NCBI GenBank assembly: GCA_903847525.1
Contig: CAINEA010000867.1
Span: forward strand, 1-41,071
Reading direction: 5' to 3'
Length of the DNA: 41,071 nucleotides
Source: an uncultured Acetobacteraceae bacterium
GTDB taxonomy: Bacteria; Pseudomonadota; Alphaproteobacteria; Acetobacterales; Acetobacteraceae
Each line of letters begins with the position of its first letter. The first letter of the stretch is position 1. The position numbers and the translations under genes were made by a program. The notes beneath the pieces were generated by a model. It was not told the origin of the DNA. It saw only the letters and a list, made by a program, of their open reading frames with translations, and made no database searches. Of the stretch, positions 38,256-41,071 are shown in pieces.

Positions 38256-40964
38256 TCAGCCGAACAGGTGCGTCGTGTCGGTAACGCCGGCCAGTTGCAG
38301 CCGCGTTCCGTCCGTCAGCAGCAGATTGGCCGAGCCGCCGCTGACGCTCTGCGATTGAACCGCGACACCGCCGACCAGCGCCAGCTTGTCGATGCCGACC
38401 CGGAAGCCATTGACCACATCGGCTGCGCCGCCTTTGCCAGCGACGAAGTCGAACAACACGCCGACACCCAAACTCGCCTCGTGCACCGTTGTGCTGCCGG
38501 GGCCGAATGTCACGACGCCGCCAGCGGGATTCAAGGTCAGGTCCGTGGTGCCGCTACCGGCCGTGAAACTGGTGGCGCCGATGCCACCCGACGCGGTCAG
38601 GCTGCCCGAGCCGCCGGTCAGATGCAGTTGGCTCCCCACCCCGACGATGACCGCCGCACCGGATCCACCGATAAAATTCAGCACGCCGGCGCCCGCCGTG
38701 ATTTGCACCACCCCAACGGTCGCGTTGCCGCCATAGAGCGTATCCGTCCCCTCGCTATCCACCTGGTCCGAGCCCTGGATGTGCAATGTATTGACCGAGC
38801 CGGCACGGGTCGTGATCTGATTGGCCGTGGCGGAGCCGGTTTCGGTATAGTCCATGCCGCCAGCACCGCCGGTCGCCGTGACATGGCTGGCAGCGGCGGT
38901 GACCGTCAGATGGCCAGCGCCGCCTTGCACGGCCTGGACCGCGCCGTTCAGCGTGACTGCGTGAGTCAGCGTATCGGTGAAGATCAACGTATTGCCGGTC
39001 TCGGCAGCAGGCCCGGTGGCGATGTTCGCAGCGCTTATTTGGGTAAACTGATTGCCGGTTACGGTGGCGCTGATCGTGGTCTGGTTGAACACACCTACGG
39101 TGGCGCTGGTCCGGTCATTGAAGAAACTATTGCCGGTCACGGTCAGCGATGACCCTGCATAGGGCGTTCCCTCCCCGCCGAAATGGATCATGTTGCCCTG
39201 CTGCGCGTTCGGGCCCTTCTCGATGATATTGTTCTTGATGAGGTCAACGCCGCCGTTCGGCAGATCGATGTCGTAGCTGGCCGTACCGGTCGAGCCGTCG
39301 CGGAAGACGTTGTTTTCAAGGTCGTTGACCAGTGCACGGCTTTTCAGATCATGGCCAACCACGGCCTTTTCAAAGATGCTGTTGGTGGCCTTTAAACTGG
39401 CGACCGCACCGATATACAGGTTGTGCGTATTGCCGCTTCCCGATCCATTCGCCGAAAACAGGCTGTGGTCTATGGTGACCGTATTGGTCAGTCCGGTGAT
39501 CACCGGATTTCCCATGACGCCGTTCTGATTGCCGATAAACGCATCGTTAATCAGCACCATCTGCCCGCCCTCATAGCGGATGCCAGCGCCGTTGCCACCG
39601 TTTGCCGCGGAAATGGCCGCCCCAGAAAACGAAAGGTTCTTGATCGTCACGTCGTTGTCTACGACGAATATACCCTTGCTGTTCGGCGGTGGGATCGTCG
39701 CCACCATTTTGACCATCCCACCCATGCCTTCGATGGTGATCTTGTGGGTGATCGTCGCAAAATCATTCGTGTAGGTGCCCGTATCGACGCGGATAACATC
39801 GCCGTCATGCGAAGCGTTGACCGCTGCCGCGACGGTTGCATAGGTCTTGCCAATTCCAACGGTCAGGACATGTGTTCCTGCGGGCAGCGCCGTATTGACA
39901 ACCGTGGTCAGGCCATACGCCGATGTATCGGGTCCGGAACCATTTGGTGGCAAGACGGTGGTCGTTGCCGACAGAATGGTGGCATTGGGCAGCAGGGCTC
40001 CTGTGCCCGTGGTGTTGTTTTGTTCGATCGCCGGCCCAGATGCAATATGCGCCGCGGTGATCGCGGTGAACTGGTTGGAGGAGATGGCCACGGGGATAGA
40101 AGTCTGGTTGAACACCGCGACTGTCCCGCTGGTCCGGTCATTGACAAAACTATTGCCGGCAACGGTCAGCGATGACCCGGCATAGGGTGTCCCCTCCCCG
40201 CCGAAATGGATCATGTTGACTTGCTGTGAAAGCGGTCCCTTCTCGATCAGATTGTTTTGGACCAGGTCCACGCCGCCATTCGGAAGATCGATACTGTAGC
40301 TGGCCGTGCCGGTCGGCCCATCGCGAAAGATATTGTTCTCGATGTCGTTGACCAGCGCCCGGCTCTTGAACTCGTGACCCACCACCGCTTTTTCAAATAT
40401 GCTGTTGATGGCTGTTAGTTTGGAAACTGCCCCGATATACAGATTGTGGGTATATCCGGTTCCCGACCCGTTGCCGGAAAACAGGCTGTGGTCGATCGTG
40501 ACGGAATTGGTCAGGCCGGCGATCACTGGGTTGCCCATCACGCCGTTTTGGTTGCCGATGAACGCATCGTTGATCAGAACCATCTGCCCGCCCTCGTAGC
40601 GGATGCCGGCAGCGTTACCGCCATTGGCCGCAGAGATCGCCGCACCGGAGAACGAGAGGTTTTTGATCGTCACGTCGTTGTCGACGACGAATATGCCCTT
40701 GTTGTTGGGTGGCGGGATCGTGGCCACCATTCTGACCATCCCACCCATGCCTTCGATGGTGATCTTGTGGGTAATTGTCGCGAAATCGTTGGTATACGCG
40801 CCGGCATCCACGCGGATCACGTCTCCATCGCGCGACGCATTGATCGCGGCGGCAACCGTCGCATATTGTTTGCCGACCCCTACCGTGAGGACATGCGTGC
40901 CTACCGGCAACAAAGCATTAACGACAGCTACCAATCCCGCAGAGCCTGTGGCCGTACTTGTCAT
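38256..40964 (-). CDS. Large secreted-type protein with two tandem right-handed beta-helix-like modules and a Gly-rich C-terminal region (possible type I secretion substrate)
   Basis: 902 aa; repeated 'GTHVLTVGxGKxYATVAAAxNASxDGDVIRVDxGxYTNDFATITHKITIEGMGGMVxMVATIPPPN' modules; C-terminal 'VNGFRVGIDKLALVGGV...LLLTDGTRLQLAGVTDTTHLFG*'; no obvious N-terminal signal peptide. Confidence 0.82.
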   Translation of the reverse strand: MTSTATGSAGLVAVVNALLPVGTHVLTVGVGKQYATVAAAINASRDGDVIRVDAGAYTNDFATITHKITIEGMGGMVRMVATIPPPNNKGIFVVDNDVTIKNLSFSGAAISAANGGNAAGIRYEGGQMVLINDAFIGNQNGVMGNPVIAGLTNSVTIDHSLFSGNGSGTGYTHNLYIGAVSKLTAINSIFEKAVVGHEFKSRALVNDIENNIFRDGPTGTASYSIDLPNGGVDLVQNNLIEKGPLSQQVNMIHFGGEGTPYAGSSLTVAGNSFVNDRTSGTVAVFNQTSIPVAISSNQFTAITAAHIASGPAIEQNNTTGTGALLPNATILSATTTVLPPNGSGPDTSAYGLTTVVNTALPAGTHVLTVGIGKTYATVAAAVNASHDGDVIRVDTGTYTNDFATITHKITIEGMGGMVKMVATIPPPNSKGIFVVDNDVTIKNLSFSGAAISAANGGNGAGIRYEGGQMVLINDAFIGNQNGVMGNPVITGLTNTVTIDHSLFSANGSGSGNTHNLYIGAVASLKATNSIFEKAVVGHDLKSRALVNDLENNVFRDGSTGTASYDIDLPNGGVDLIKNNIIEKGPNAQQGNMIHFGGEGTPYAGSSLTVTGNSFFNDRTSATVGVFNQTTISATVTGNQFTQISAANIATGPAAETGNTLIFTDTLTHAVTLNGAVQAVQGGAGHLTVTAAASHVTATGGAGGMDYTETGSATANQITTRAGSVNTLHIQGSDQVDSEGTDTLYGGNATVGVVQITAGAGVLNFIGGSGAAVIVGVGSQLHLTGGSGSLTASGGIGATSFTAGSGTTDLTLNPAGGVVTFGPGSTTVHEASLGVGVLFDFVAGKGGAADVVNGFRVGIDKLALVGGVAVQSQSVSGGSANLLLTDGTRLQLAGVTDTTHLFG
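39003..39884 (-). repeat. Internal duplication copy 2 (aa ~361-654 of the beta-helix protein)
   Basis: e.g. CCCATGCCTTCGATGGTGATCTTGTGGGT at 39721 and again at 40744 (1023 bp apart). Confidence 0.9.
40026..40907 (-). repeat. Internal duplication copy 1 (aa ~20-313 of the beta-helix protein)
   Basis: Aligned by eye with copy 2 at a constant offset of 341 aa (1023 bp). Confidence 0.9.
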
Positions 40965-41026
40965 TTTCGTTCACCTAGATAATTACATTAAGTTATTCCG
41001 TTACAGCCCAGGTAGCCAGCGACACC

Positions 41027-41071
41027 TCACGCCAGCCGGAGTTCCGCGATCAGCGTCTTCGGGTCGGCGCA
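41027..41071 (-). CDS. Possible C-terminal end of a CDS entering from beyond the right edge
   Basis: Minus frame reads CADPKTLIAELRLA* up to the window edge; too short to identify. Confidence 0.3.
   Translation of the reverse strand, partial: CADPKTLIAELRLA

Overview
GC-rich chromosomal window from an alphaproteobacterium. Acetobacteraceae/Rhodospirillales is a guess from gene content and codon style, not tested. No transposase, integrase, tRNA, rRNA or CRISPR array was recognised. Left part (about 1-14.8 kb): a GMC oxidoreductase C-terminus, a TauD/TfdA-type dioxygenase, a complete branched-chain-amino-acid-type ABC transporter with two different binding proteins, a CaiB/BaiF CoA-transferase, an RraA-like protein, a single-chain biotin-dependent acyl-CoA carboxylase (BC-BCCP-CT in one polypeptide), an NtaA/DszA-type flavin monooxygenase and a HAD hydrolase. 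Together these look like an uncharacterised uptake/catabolic locus. Middle (14.8-25.4 kb): one long minus-strand array urtABCDE-ureDABCEFG (urea ABC transporter plus urease), preceded by a near-perfect sigma-54 -24/-12 promoter and carrying a strong hairpin between urtA and urtB. Right part: alpha/beta hydrolase, FkbM methyltransferase, ScfR-type regulator, a candidate 71-aa small gene with its own terminator, a candidate 45-aa leader ORF before pepN, an LLM oxidoreductase, an MFS transporter, a DUF2950-DUF3300 pair, surE, and a 902-aa beta-helix-like protein with an internal tandem duplication of about 294 aa. All family calls are by eye from motifs; no database search was run.
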